Shown here piece by piece: positions 1 to 8,392 of a DNA stretch of 64,000 nucleotides. Location of the stretch: assembly GCF_026339935.1 (NCBI RefSeq), contig NZ_JAPEPX010000001.1, positions 5,979,501 to 6,043,500 of the forward strand. The letters run 5' to 3'. The DNA is from Streptomyces sp. NBC_01551 (GTDB lineage Bacteria; Actinomycetota; Actinomycetes; Streptomycetales; Streptomycetaceae). A program made the position numbers and the translations under genes. The notes beneath the pieces are model-generated. The model ran no database searches and was not told the origin of the DNA. It was given only the letters and a program-made list of their open reading frames with translations. Within the stretch, counting starts at the first letter, position 1. Every line of letters starts with the position of its first letter.

Positions 1-1030
1 GGCAACGCTCCAAGGTCTTGAGCACGCAGGACAGGCCGGACTCGAAGTCGGCGACGAGTCCGGGCCACGGGGATACGCCGAGGCGGTGTACCGGGATCCC
101 GGAGACCAGCCCACGGCTACTCCGATGCAGGGCGGCCGGGCTTGCTCCCCCGTCACGGAGATGCTCCGCCAGCCAGGACATCGCCTCCTCCTCGCTATCG
201 GCCGTCTCGACGGAGCCCGATGGGCTCAGCGGTTCCGCCGGGACGAGGATCACCACAGCAGCGGGCAGGGCGGCGCCGCGGTACGTGGTCGATCCCGGTT
301 GGAGTGGCACCGCAGTCCGCTGGTCGCCGCACCGTACGGCGACTGCGAGCGGTACACCGAAGACCACGCCTGTCAGCGAGTCCAACAGCACGACCTCGTC
401 GGTGGCGATGGAGGCGAGCCCGGCGTCCCGGGCCCAGAGCGCGGCGGTCGTCTTGCCGGCTTTCTGGTTGCCGCAGACGAGGAGGCCCTGGCCTGAGGGC
501 AGTACGAGCAGTGCAGCGTGCAGCGCGATGAATCGGTCGCTGTATGGGGGAGTAGCGAGCGGGGGCAGGGCGGGCAGGTCGCCCGTCAGAGCATGCCACT
601 GGGGATCGTCGGGCATGCGGTAATCGACACCGGGCCGATCACCGGCGAACGAGCGGTGCAGCATGTCAGCCCGAGCCTCGGAGCCGAGCCGTACGAGTAC
701 ATCTGCCGTCTGCCGGCGGTCAGGTACTGCGACCGCGAGACCGGTCCGGAGCTGGTTCAGTACAGCGGGGTCGGCCGCGTGGTAGCGGACGATGGCACCC
801 GCGAGAGCAAGGTCGACGAACGGCGCCTCCTCCGTATCGCTGGAAGGGGCCTGGCCGGAGGCCGTGTCCAGGGCCTGGTGCAGCGGAATCGGCCACAGCT
901 CGTCCTGCTGCCACAGTCGGGTGCCGAGGGCGCTGCTGACCTGGTAGATGGTGCTCGTCGCGTTCTCGACAACGTCCCACGTACCGTCCGGTCGTTCGAG
1001 GGCAACCCACGAGGCAGGATCAGTGATCAC
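1..1030 (-). CDS. HPr-kinase-like / PEP-carboxykinase-fold ATPase (partial, runs off left edge)
   Basis: The minus-strand reading frame is open from a GTG at 1030 to the left edge, so at least 343 residues are present and the C-terminus is missing. A GGAGG sits 8 nt upstream of the GTG, and the gene overlaps the end of the upstream dehydrogenase gene by 11 nt, so the two are probably translationally coupled. About residue 185 the P-loop CGNQKAGKTTAAL follows a hydrophobic strand (HAALLVLPSGQGLLV), and DEVVLLDS lies about 30 residues later. This arrangement is typical of HprK/P-like serine kinases that accompany ribosomal-peptide clusters (lasso peptides, for example) rather than sugar control. 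The first 150 residues are not recognisable. The family is inferred from the P-loop and its surroundings; the substrate is unknown. A link to peptide tailoring rests on the neighbouring SagB-type gene. Confidence 0.6.
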   Translation of the reverse strand, partial: MITDPASWVALERPDGTWDVVENATSTIYQVSSALGTRLWQQDELWPIPLHQALDTASGQAPSSDTEEAPFVDLALAGAIVRYHAADPAVLNQLRTGLAVAVPDRRQTADVLVRLGSEARADMLHRSFAGDRPGVDYRMPDDPQWHALTGDLPALPPLATPPYSDRFIALHAALLVLPSGQGLLVCGNQKAGKTTAALWARDAGLASIATDEVVLLDSLTGVVFGVPLAVAVRCGDQRTAVPLQPGSTTYRGAALPAAVVILVPAEPLSPSGSVETADSEEEAMSWLAEHLRDGGASPAALHRSSRGLVSGIPVHRLGVSPWPGLVADFESGLSCVLKTLERC

Positions 1031-2909
1031 CTGTGTCACCTCCACCCGCTCCGCCGCTCCGGATGGTTCCCACGCCCACCAGGTACGCACCGTCGTGGGC
1101 CGTACCGAGTCCCGTCAGCGGCTCCAGCAGATGCTCGACCAGGGCAGGGCTCTGAAAGACCCCGCATGACGGATCGGTGGCCAGGCCCAGGGCGATGCGC
1201 TGTGCATCGCGTCCGCACTGGATGAGCGCGGTCTGCCATGACACGGCACCCGGCTCCGCCGGGCGAGGCACGAGCCACGCGACCGCCGATATGCCGGCGG
1301 TCCAAGTCTGGCCGATGGCGGCGCGTTGAATCGCCTCGGGGGTTGGTGCCGGCCCGACCCGGATCCAGCCCTCGACGTCGAGCTTGTATGTGCCTGCGCC
1401 CAGGACGTGGTTCGGGTGCAGCAGGCTCAGCCGGACTTCGCTCCGTACGGTCGTCAGGATCTCGAGCAGAGTGTCCACTGCTCCCCTGGACAGCGGACGC
1501 TCGGAGAAGGAGCGGTGGGTGCGACGCGCGGCAAGGGCAGCAGGCAGCTGGGACCATGGCAGCGGCGGCTTCGCGTCGGCCGTGGTGGTCGTCCGGTGCT
1601 TCTTCAGGCGCGCTTCGCCGGCTGCCTCGGCATGAACCAGCAACGACGGGAACCAGCTGGACTCGATCCAGGGTCGTACCTGCTCCCACAGCGCCAGGGC
1701 TTCCTCGGCAGGGAGAAGTGCCCGAGCAGAGATCAGCTTCTCCACCTCTGCCAGGGATACACCGCTGCTCTCGCAGATCTCGGCTGGCCTGGAAGGCCGG
1801 TCACCCCGCGTACTGGGGTTGGCATAGGCGAGGGCGGTGACGGCTTTGGGCGTGAGCGCCGTCAGGTCCTGCGTTTCGGAGTGGACCCGGGCGTAGAGGC
1901 CGTCCACCCGGGGGACGAGGGACAGAAGCGGGTTGGTGCGGTACTCGGCGCTCGATACCGAGGGTCCGGACCGCGGAGCCGGTATGAACTCGCCTTCGAC
2001 GAAGGCGGGTTCTGGAGTGGCGAGGAGCAGCCCAAGAACGGGGTCGGGGCCGGTGAACGCCGGCATCGGAAGCCAGGAGGTGGACCAGCCGGTGGAGTGA
2101 AGCGTCAGGTCCAGCGTTTCCAGAACGTGGCCGGCGTCGATGAGCACCGGACGGAAGGCCCGCACGTCCCGGTACCTCCACATGGCCCGCTCGACGTGGC
2201 TGGACAGGACGAACGCCACACCGAACGGTGGGAGGGACGCCGTCAGCGGCAACCCGGCCTCCGCACGTACCAGCGCGTGATGGTCGCCGTCGTACCACCA
2301 GGAGCCCCGTAAGGGCGCCGGCCATCCGTCACCCACGATTACGCCGAGATCCGTGGGGTGCCGGGCGCCGCCGGAGGGGCTTGTCTTGAGGACGATGGGG
2401 CCGTGTCGGCCCTGGCGTCGGCCGGTGATCCGGCCGGCCGAGGCCAGCCATGCGGCCAGAAGGTCAGCGCTCGGAAGACCTGCAGGACCGTCCGGGAGCG
2501 GCGCCTCGGGCAACACGGTGCTCGAACCGGGGCGTTGTGTCGTGACCGGTGGCGGTGCTCCGTGCACCGCGTAGCCGTCCATGAGTGCCTGGTCGGCTTC
2601 GTGGCTCGTCTCGACGCTGTAGTCCAGGAAGGGGTAGTCGAGGTTGAGGCGGCGGTAGTGGGCCAGGAAGTCGGGAGGCTCCGGACTCTCCCAAGAGCCG
2701 GATATGCCAAGGGCTGTCGCGGCCGCTTCGAATTCTTCATTCGCCTCGCGTCCCGCGCCTTGGGCGATCCAGGACAGCAGCGCGCACTCCCGATCCTTGC
2801 CGGAGAGGACGTACGCCTGGCGGGTTGCGGCGTCGATGGCGACCCATCGAGCGTCGGCTTGTATCTGAGGAGCCATGGCCCGTGCGGGAAATACTCGAAC
2901 CCTGTCCAT
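1020..2909 (-). CDS. SagB/ThcOx-type dehydrogenase with two nitroreductase domains
   Basis: 629 residues, ATG start with GAGGGAC upstream. The N-terminal half carries a degenerate nitroreductase module with the SagB hallmark SGGARHPTDLGV around residue 180. The C-terminal half (about 430-629) is a second nitroreductase module opening with AARRTHRSFSERPLS, the usual FMN-phosphate-binding start. Between them is a helical linker (SGVSLAEVEKLISARALLP) that resembles the small winged domains found in this family. In known systems such FMN enzymes oxidise azolines to azoles or otherwise dehydrogenate ribosomal peptides and non-ribosomal intermediates. The gene lies downstream of a small unknown gene and overlaps the HPr-kinase-like gene. 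No YcaO cyclodehydratase is visible here; it could lie beyond the left edge. Family assignment is firm; the substrate is unknown. Confidence 0.75.
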   Translation of the reverse strand: MDRVRVFPARAMAPQIQADARWVAIDAATRQAYVLSGKDRECALLSWIAQGAGREANEEFEAAATALGISGSWESPEPPDFLAHYRRLNLDYPFLDYSVETSHEADQALMDGYAVHGAPPPVTTQRPGSSTVLPEAPLPDGPAGLPSADLLAAWLASAGRITGRRQGRHGPIVLKTSPSGGARHPTDLGVIVGDGWPAPLRGSWWYDGDHHALVRAEAGLPLTASLPPFGVAFVLSSHVERAMWRYRDVRAFRPVLIDAGHVLETLDLTLHSTGWSTSWLPMPAFTGPDPVLGLLLATPEPAFVEGEFIPAPRSGPSVSSAEYRTNPLLSLVPRVDGLYARVHSETQDLTALTPKAVTALAYANPSTRGDRPSRPAEICESSGVSLAEVEKLISARALLPAEEALALWEQVRPWIESSWFPSLLVHAEAAGEARLKKHRTTTTADAKPPLPWSQLPAALAARRTHRSFSERPLSRGAVDTLLEILTTVRSEVRLSLLHPNHVLGAGTYKLDVEGWIRVGPAPTPEAIQRAAIGQTWTAGISAVAWLVPRPAEPGAVSWQTALIQCGRDAQRIALGLATDPSCGVFQSPALVEHLLEPLTGLGTAHDGAYLVGVGTIRSGGAGGGDTGDH

Positions 2910-2949
2910 TGTCGAAGTCCCTCGTGAGGTGCCGGATCAAGGACGGAGG

Positions 2950-2981
2950 GGGCCCGCGGCAGCCGTGGCTGCCGCGGGCCC
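2950..2981 (-). terminator. Strong hairpin between the small gene and the SagB-type gene
   Basis: A perfect 15-bp stem (GGGCCCGCGGCAGCC and its complement) with a 2-nt apex lies 7 nt past the stop of the upstream small gene and 40 nt before the dehydrogenase start. It has no U-tract, as is common for Streptomyces terminators. It would terminate or attenuate read-through, giving more small-gene transcript than tailoring-enzyme transcript. Confidence 0.7.
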
Positions 2982-2987
2982 GTTGCC

Positions 2988-3527
2988 TCAGGAGCTGTTC
3001 TGTACGAGGGCGCGGCGGAACAGGGGAACCGCGGCGTAGATGCCGGCACTCGCGTCGGGCATCGAGAACCAGACCGCGTCCGTGGGCGGCTGGTCGCCGG
3101 CCGCGAAGCGCTCCAGGTCGGAGCGGGTCAGCAGCCACCGGCGGTCACCGTCGGGGTCGGAGATCAGGATGGAGGGGTCGGCCGAGCCGCTCCCCGAGAC
3201 GACGGGGACCTGTTCGCACAGTGTCTTGGACGGCAGTACGAACACAACGTCGGCGCCTTCGCCGAGCTGCGCAGGTCCGACCGTGAACTCGCCCAGCAGT
3301 TCCGGGTCGAGTATGTACGTGGCGTTCTTTCCGGGGTCTTGCACCGCGATTTTCACAGGCACCTTCCCACAGGTCGACCGCAGGGACTGGTGGATCCAGA
3401 CACGCTGCGGGGTGGTGCGTGACATGTCAGCCGTGGGCTGGAGTTTCGGTTGCACACGCAGGCCCCAGGGGCCCATCCGCGCGCCGCCCAGCCGTTGGGG
3501 CGCACAAATGTGGTGACTGACTGTCAC
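2988..3527 (-). CDS. Unrecognised small protein, first gene of the left-edge operon
   Basis: 179 residues from the GTG at 3527, or 145 from an internal ATG at 3425 (MSRTTPQRVW). Neither has a good ribosome site; a TAGAGT box 9 nt upstream of the GTG would suit a leaderless message, which is why the longer form is given. The sequence is soluble, without signal peptide, membrane segment or recognised motif. It ends RRALVQNSS. A strong hairpin follows it directly, then the SagB-type and HPr-kinase-like genes. That layout resembles a ribosomal-peptide precursor followed by tailoring genes, but the protein is long and lacks the Cys/Ser/Thr-rich core expected of azole or lanthipeptide precursors; a small accessory protein is equally possible. 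I do not assign a function. Confidence 0.5.
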   Translation of the reverse strand: MTVSHHICAPQRLGGARMGPWGLRVQPKLQPTADMSRTTPQRVWIHQSLRSTCGKVPVKIAVQDPGKNATYILDPELLGEFTVGPAQLGEGADVVFVLPSKTLCEQVPVVSGSGSADPSILISDPDGDRRWLLTRSDLERFAAGDQPPTDAVWFSMPDASAGIYAAVPLFRRALVQNSS

Positions 3528-3653
3528 AGAGCGGAGACTCTAGTATGAACATCTGTGTCTTGTGCAGTGCATTGGGCGCCCTTACCCGACATGGCCGAAT
3601 CCCTCCACTGTGGATCGATCCGACGGGTCAACTCTCTTGGCCTACATAGCAAA

Positions 3654-3701
3654 ACGGCGTTGCCGCCCCTCACTCGAGTGTGTGAGAGGCGGCAACGCCG
3701 T
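3654..3701. terminator. Bidirectional terminator downstream of valS
   Basis: A 20-bp stem with one mismatch (ACGGCGTTGCCGCC... against its complement) and an 8-nt loop lies 18 nt past the valS stop codon. The plus-strand side is followed by a short T-rich stretch (CATTCGTTT). It separates valS from the promoter of the small-gene operon. Confidence 0.85.
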
Positions 3702-3718
3702 CATTCGTTTGATGCGAG

Positions 3719-6271
3719 CTACATGGTGATCTCGTAGGTGAGGAGTTCACTCTCAGCCACTTCGAGTTCCACGTCGCCGATGTTTCCCGCGGACTGCACG
3801 TCCCCGCTCACCTGGCGAAGTGTCGCAACCAGCGGAGCCGGCCCGCGCGCCGTGACTCGGGCGACCTCGGCCCGCATGGAGACTTGGGCTGCGCTCTTGG
3901 CCTTCCGGATGGCGGCGATGGCGTCTGCGGCGACATCCAGGAGCTGGGGGTCCCCCTTCAGGGACTGCTCCCGCAGCTCCGTTCCACTGGGCCACTGAGC
4001 CCGGTGCACCGAGCCCTGCTGCCACCAGCTCCACGCCTCCTCGGTGGCGAACGGAACGAAGGGAGCGAGGAGCCGCAACAACACGGAGAGGGCAGTCGAC
4101 AGCGTGGCCTGAGCAGACGCGGCAGCCTCCTCGCCTCCGCCGCCGTAGGCACGCGTCTTTACCAGCTCGACGTAGTCGTCGCAGAACGCCCAGAAGCACC
4201 GCTCGATGGTCTCCAGTGCGCGGGCGTAGTCGTACCCCTCCAGCTGGGCCGTCGCCTCGTCCACGACGTCCGCGAGCCGCGCGAGGAGCGCCTGGTCGAG
4301 CGGGTTGGTCACGGCGGACCGCCGCTCGGCCGCACCCAGACCGAGCACGAACTTCGACACATTGAGGATCTTGATGGCGAGACGTCGGCCGATCTTCATC
4401 TGGCCGATTTCGAAGGCGGTGTCCGTTCCCGGCCGGGCTGATACGGCCCAGTACCGCACTGCGTCCGACCCGTGCTGGTCCAGAAGGTCCAGCGGGGTGA
4501 CGACGTTGCCCTTCGACTTGGACATCTTCTTGCGGTCGGGGTCGAGGATCCAGCCACTGATCGCGGCATGGGCCCAGGGGAGCGCGTCGTGCTCCAGCTC
4601 GGCGCGGGCGACGGTGGAGAACAGCCAGGTGCGGATGATCTCGTGGGCCTGCGGACGCAGGTCCATCGGGAAGACGCGCTGGAAGAGGTCGTCGTCGTGG
4701 CCCCAGCCGCCGGCGATCTGCGGTGTCAGCGAGGACGTCGCCCAGGTGTCCATCACGTCAGGGTCGCCGGTGAAGCCGCCCGGGATGTCCCGCTGGTCCG
4801 GGGTGAAGCCGGGCGGGGTGTCGCTGCTGGGGTCTACGGGCAGCGACTCCCGGGATGGAACGATCAGTTCGTCGGTGGGGATGCCGTCGGCGTCCAGCTG
4901 ATACCACACCGGTACCGGTACGCCGAAGTAGCGCTGACGGCTGATCAGCCAGTCCCCGGCAAGTCCCTCCACCCAGGACTGGTACCGGTTGCGCATGTGG
5001 TCGGGGTGCCAGTTCAGCTCATGGCCGCGCTCCAGCAGCTTCTGCCGGAGCTCCACGTCTCGTCCGCCGTTGCGCAGGTACCACTGGCGGCTGGTGACGA
5101 TCTCGAGCGGCTTGTCGCCCTTCTCGTAGAACTTGACCATGTGGTTGAAGGGCCGCGGATCACCGACCAGGCTGCCCTCCGCGCGCACCATCTCCACCAG
5201 GCGCTCCCGGGCGGTGTGCGGGGTCGCGCCGGCGAGCTGCGCGTACGCCGCCTTCGCGGCCTCGGACTCCAGCGCGGCCGGCGCTTCGCGCACGAAGCGG
5301 CCGTCGCGTCCGATCACCGAGCGGGTGGGAAGGTCGAGCTCGCGCCACCACACCACGTCGGTGGTGTCGCCGAACGTACAGATCATGGCCGCCCCGGTGC
5401 CCTTCTCGGGGTCGGCCAGGCGGTGAGCCACCACCGGCACGTCTACACCGAAGACCGGAGTGCGCACGGTGGTACCGAAGAGCTTCTGGTAGCGCTCGTC
5501 GTCCGGGTGCGCCACGACGGCCACGCATGCGGGCAGCAGCTCGGGCCGCGTGGTGGCGATCTCCAGCGCCGCCCCCGCATCCGACCGGAACAACAGGTGG
5601 TGGTAGGCGCTGGGCCGCTCGCGGTCCTCCAGCTCGGCCTGGGCTACAGCGGTCTGGAACGTCACGTCCCACAGCGTCGGGGCCTCGGCCTGGTACGCCT
5701 CGCCCCGGGCGAGGTTGGCCAGGAAGGCTCGCTGCGAGATGGCGCGGGCCCGGCTGTCGATGGTCTGGTAGGTGTGGTTCCAGTCGACGGACAGCCCCAG
5801 CCGGCGCCACAGGCTCTCGAAGACCTTTTCGTCCTCCACCGTGAGCCGCTCGCACAGCTCGATGAAGTTGCGGCGGGACACGGGGATCTGCTGCTTGCCG
5901 GGGGACGAGGGGGGAGTGAAGTCCGGGTCGTACGGCAGCGAGGGGTCACACCGGACGCCGAAGTAGTTCTGCACCCTACGTTCGGTAGGCAGGCCGTTGT
6001 CGTCCCAGCCCATCGGGTAGAAGACGGCCTTGCCGCGCATCCGGTGGAAGCGGGCGAGTGCATCCGTCTGGGTGTAGGAGAACACGTGTCCGACGTGGAG
6101 GGAGCCGCTCACGGTGGGCGGCGGCGTGTCAATCGAGTACACCCGCTCCCGTGGCGCGGTGCGGTCGAATACGTATACGCCCTGCTCGTCCCAGGTCGGA
6201 GCCCATTTGGCCTCAAGGCCGTCGAGTGTGGGCTTGTCGGGTACGCCCTGGCGAGGAGATGCGGTCGTCAT
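3719..6271 (-). CDS. valS: Valyl-tRNA synthetase, type 2 (archaeal/rickettsial-like)
   Basis: 850-residue class I synthetase that charges tRNA-Val with valine. It has the HIGH-type motif (SGSLHVGHVFSY, about residue 60), the editing CP1 domain (ATTRPELLPACVAVVAHP), and the KMSKS loop (KKMSKSKGNVVTP), then an anticodon-binding domain. The block FYPMGWDDNGLPTERRV matches the type-2 ValRS of archaea, Rickettsia and some actinobacteria rather than the usual bacterial ValRS, and the long C-terminal coiled-coil arm of the bacterial form is absent. ATG start; no Shine-Dalgarno, but TACCAT lies 8 nt upstream, so the message may be leaderless. Whether the genome also has a standard valS cannot be seen from this window. 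If it does, this copy could be a spare or resistance-associated enzyme beside the left-edge operon. Confidence 0.93.
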   Translation of the reverse strand: MTTASPRQGVPDKPTLDGLEAKWAPTWDEQGVYVFDRTAPRERVYSIDTPPPTVSGSLHVGHVFSYTQTDALARFHRMRGKAVFYPMGWDDNGLPTERRVQNYFGVRCDPSLPYDPDFTPPSSPGKQQIPVSRRNFIELCERLTVEDEKVFESLWRRLGLSVDWNHTYQTIDSRARAISQRAFLANLARGEAYQAEAPTLWDVTFQTAVAQAELEDRERPSAYHHLLFRSDAGAALEIATTRPELLPACVAVVAHPDDERYQKLFGTTVRTPVFGVDVPVVAHRLADPEKGTGAAMICTFGDTTDVVWWRELDLPTRSVIGRDGRFVREAPAALESEAAKAAYAQLAGATPHTARERLVEMVRAEGSLVGDPRPFNHMVKFYEKGDKPLEIVTSRQWYLRNGGRDVELRQKLLERGHELNWHPDHMRNRYQSWVEGLAGDWLISRQRYFGVPVPVWYQLDADGIPTDELIVPSRESLPVDPSSDTPPGFTPDQRDIPGGFTGDPDVMDTWATSSLTPQIAGGWGHDDDLFQRVFPMDLRPQAHEIIRTWLFSTVARAELEHDALPWAHAAISGWILDPDRKKMSKSKGNVVTPLDLLDQHGSDAVRYWAVSARPGTDTAFEIGQMKIGRRLAIKILNVSKFVLGLGAAERRSAVTNPLDQALLARLADVVDEATAQLEGYDYARALETIERCFWAFCDDYVELVKTRAYGGGGEEAAASAQATLSTALSVLLRLLAPFVPFATEEAWSWWQQGSVHRAQWPSGTELREQSLKGDPQLLDVAADAIAAIRKAKSAAQVSMRAEVARVTARGPAPLVATLRQVSGDVQSAGNIGDVELEVAESELLTYEITM

Positions 6272-6279
6272 GACGGTAG

Positions 6280-6285
6280 ATGGTA
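6280..6285 (-). promoter_or_regulatory. Putative -10 box for leaderless valS transcript
   Basis: TACCAT on the minus strand, 8 nt upstream of the valS ATG, fits the TANNNT consensus at leaderless spacing. No convincing -35 hexamer was seen, and no T-box leader fits in the 111-bp gap. Confidence 0.35.
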
Positions 6286-6382
6286 TCGGCCTTGGTGGTG
6301 TGGTAATTCCCTTACTGCGTAGTCGAGTTCAGGCCATGTGTGACTATCTGATGAGCGCGGGGTGGAATCCGTGTCCAGACCG

Positions 6383-7051
6383 TCAGGACGGGTCTGCGGT
6401 CTCCCCGGCCGCCAATCCGAACAGCGGCAGGCACGGGACCAGCCCCGTGATCTCGGTCCCTTTCGCGAGCGCTGGCCGCCATAGACCCCGGGGGAGGCGA
6501 AGCCGCTGCAAGATCACGACCTCCCCGCGCGCCACCCGCCGTTCGATTCCGTCCGGGACATATCCGAGCTTGCGGGATACAGCCAAGGACTGAGCGTTGT
6601 CGGCGAACGCCCCTGTCGTTGCCTCGTCAGCGCCCAGCCCGGAAAATGCCAGGTGCAGCACGGCAGCCCGCATCTCTGTGCCTATGCCCTGACTCTGATA
6701 CGACCGTCCGAGCCAAGAAGCTGTGTTGACCTCTCGCACCAGCGCGAAGCGCTTGGCCGCCATGGCCTGCATACCCACAGGCCGGCCACCGAGGAAGACG
6801 GCCAGATTGATGGACCAGTCCTCCGGCCTCCAGTTTCCGAGCCGCAGCCAGTGATGCTGGACCACGGAGCGAGCCCGTTCGGTCTCGGGCAGGTCGGTCC
6901 AGCCACTGCTGAACGGCATCTGTGACGGGTCGTGAACGCCGTCGCGTGCGAGATCGGCCAGTGCTGCCAGCTCGTCCGATTGGGGCAGGCGCAGCTCCAG
7001 GCGGGGCGTCGTCAGCCGCAGACCGAGCAGTGGCCAGTAGTCGATCAGCAC
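6383..7051 (-). CDS. GNAT-family N-acetyltransferase (RimJ/RimL type)
   Basis: 222 residues, GTG start. It opens LTTPRLELRLPQSDELAALADLA, the usual beginning of the RimJ/RimL (COG1670) branch. The acetyl-CoA pyrophosphate loop appears as SYQSQGIGTEMRAAVLHLAF (about residue 117-136), followed by NAQSLAVSRKLGYVPDG, the conserved Asn/Ser helix of motif B. These enzymes acetylate amino groups of proteins, tRNA-linked or small substrates; the substrate here is unknown. It lies 111 bp upstream of valS on the same strand and is divergent from a methyltransferase gene. The last 30 residues (after GLWRPALAKG) extend past the GNAT fold and are not recognised. Confidence 0.85.
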   Translation of the reverse strand: MLIDYWPLLGLRLTTPRLELRLPQSDELAALADLARDGVHDPSQMPFSSGWTDLPETERARSVVQHHWLRLGNWRPEDWSINLAVFLGGRPVGMQAMAAKRFALVREVNTASWLGRSYQSQGIGTEMRAAVLHLAFSGLGADEATTGAFADNAQSLAVSRKLGYVPDGIERRVARGEVVILQRLRLPRGLWRPALAKGTEITGLVPCLPLFGLAAGETADPS

Positions 7052-7066
7052 GATCCAGTTTGGTCA

Positions 7067-7082
7067 CGGGAGCATGCTCCCG
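7067..7082. promoter_or_regulatory. 16-bp perfect palindrome in the divergent intergenic region
   Basis: CGGGAGCATGCTCCCG lies 15 bp upstream of the GNAT start and about 135 bp upstream of the methyltransferase start. Perfect dyads of this size between divergent genes are often operators; it is too short and loop-less to be a good terminator. No regulator gene is adjacent. Confidence 0.35.
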
Positions 7083-7178
7083 GCCACTCGGGTTAGACCC
7101 AATGGGGTGGAGTCTGTGCGCTCCTCTGCCCTTCGCCGTCCGGGCGGACCTGCGGCGGCGCCGACGCCGGATATCCGG

Positions 7179-7208
7179 GTGACGGGCTGCTTCGCTCGGC
7201 CCTACTCT
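7179..7208 (+). promoter_or_regulatory. Promoter for leaderless methyltransferase transcript
   Basis: GTGACG (-35-like, 7179-7184), an 18-bp spacer, and TACTCT (-10, 7203-7208). The -10 ends 8 nt before the ATG, which places the transcription start on or next to the start codon. No Shine-Dalgarno is present. Confidence 0.5.
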
Positions 7209-7216
7209 CGCCGGGT

Positions 7217-8020
7217 ATGACGACCATTGACCCACGGATCGCGGGCTTCTACACGGAGTACGACGAGGCGTCCCGGCTGCATTCCACAGCGACGGGCCGT
7301 CTGGAGTTCGAGCGGACCCAGGAGCTGTTACGTCGCTACCTGCCTCCAGCACCAGCTCGGGTCCTGGACGTGGGCGGTGGTCCGGGTACGCATGCCGGTT
7401 GGCTCACCGAAGAGGGATACGAGGTGCTCCTCCTGGACCCCGTGCCAAAGCACGTGGAGCAGGCACGTGAGCGCGCGCCGCGGTGTGTTGCTCAGCTTGG
7501 GGATGCCCGCGACCTGGACGTGGAGGCCGGCACCTTCGACGCGGTGCTGCTACTGGGCCCGCTGTACCACCTGGCGGAGCGCGGAGACCGGCTCGCGGCG
7601 TTGAGGGAGGCCAGCCGGGTCGTCGTACCAGGCGGTGTGGTGGCGGCCGCGGGGATCTCCCGGTACTCCCTGATGCAGGACTACACCGTGAGCGCCGGCC
7701 TGTCTCCGGAGCTGCTCGCCAGCGAGGTCACGGAGGTAGTCCGTACCGGCTCCTACGACGGCAGTAGAGGCTTCACCGTGGCGCATTTTCATACGGCTGA
7801 CGAGCTTGCCCAAGAGGCGGGCGAAGCAGGGCTCACGGGTGTGCGGGTGCACGGGATCGAGGGCCCGGGGTGGGCCTACGTAGTCGCGGCTGGCCGTTGC
7901 GCGGGCCAGGAAGCGGCGAGGGCGCTGCTGGCGGACGCGGTGGCGACGGCGCGCCTCGCAGACGAGCACGGCGTCTTCACTGACGCCTCGGCCCACGTGC
8001 TTGTGGTCGGTACAGCCTGA
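7217..8020 (+). CDS. SAM-dependent class I methyltransferase
   Basis: 267 residues, ATG start with no ribosome-binding site; a leaderless promoter fits. It has a Rossmann-fold motif I (RVLDVGGGPGTHAGWL, about residue 50), an acidic residue ending strand 2 (VLLLDPVPKHVEQA), motif II/III region (DARDLDVEAGTFDAVLLLGPLYHL) and a post-motif strand (VVPGGVVAAAGIS). This is the Methyltransf_11/25 type acting on a small molecule or unknown acceptor. Codon 38 is TTA (7328-7330), so translation may need the bldA tRNA. It is divergent from the GNAT gene and convergent with the defence island; no operon partner. Confidence 0.82.
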   Translation: MTTIDPRIAGFYTEYDEASRLHSTATGRLEFERTQELLRRYLPPAPARVLDVGGGPGTHAGWLTEEGYEVLLLDPVPKHVEQARERAPRCVAQLGDARDLDVEAGTFDAVLLLGPLYHLAERGDRLAALREASRVVVPGGVVAAAGISRYSLMQDYTVSAGLSPELLASEVTEVVRTGSYDGSRGFTVAHFHTADELAQEAGEAGLTGVRVHGIEGPGWAYVVAAGRCAGQEAARALLADAVATARLADEHGVFTDASAHVLVVGTA

Positions 8021-8392
8021 GACGCTGCCCCGTTCGAGTGGAGAGCGGGCCGATGGCCAAGGCAGGCCGTGGGGCGGGGGAGGCTGGGGCCACCGTGCTC
8101 GTTGGCGAGATGGTGTAGGTAAGGAGGTACATCCCGGTCGGTCGAGCTGCTGGAGATCCCGGACAACCGACAGCCGCAGCCTGCACGGTGGGTGGTCGGG
8201 TCCGTATGAGTGCCGCTCGACAAACCCGTGCAGCTGGGTACGGCCCGAAGGCGCTGGCCAGGCAAGACCTGGGGGCCGTGACGGTTTGACCGCCACGGCC
8301 ACCTCGGCGACCAGGCTGATTGCGGGACTGCTGCCAGCAGGACGTTTGATGGATCGTTTTGAGCGGTGGTAATGCGCTTCGGACGCTTGCCC
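8021..8392. other. Intergenic gap between methyltransferase and defence island
   Basis: 372 bp between two convergent genes. I see no recognisable gene, tRNA, clear terminator or repeat in it; open frames here have no ribosome site or family resemblance. The left boundary of the defence island falls in or near it. Confidence 0.5.

Noticed and set aside
8001..8372. Plus- and minus-strand open frames in the gap after the methyltransferase
   Set aside because: Low-complexity Arg/Pro-rich products, no start signals; treated as non-coding.
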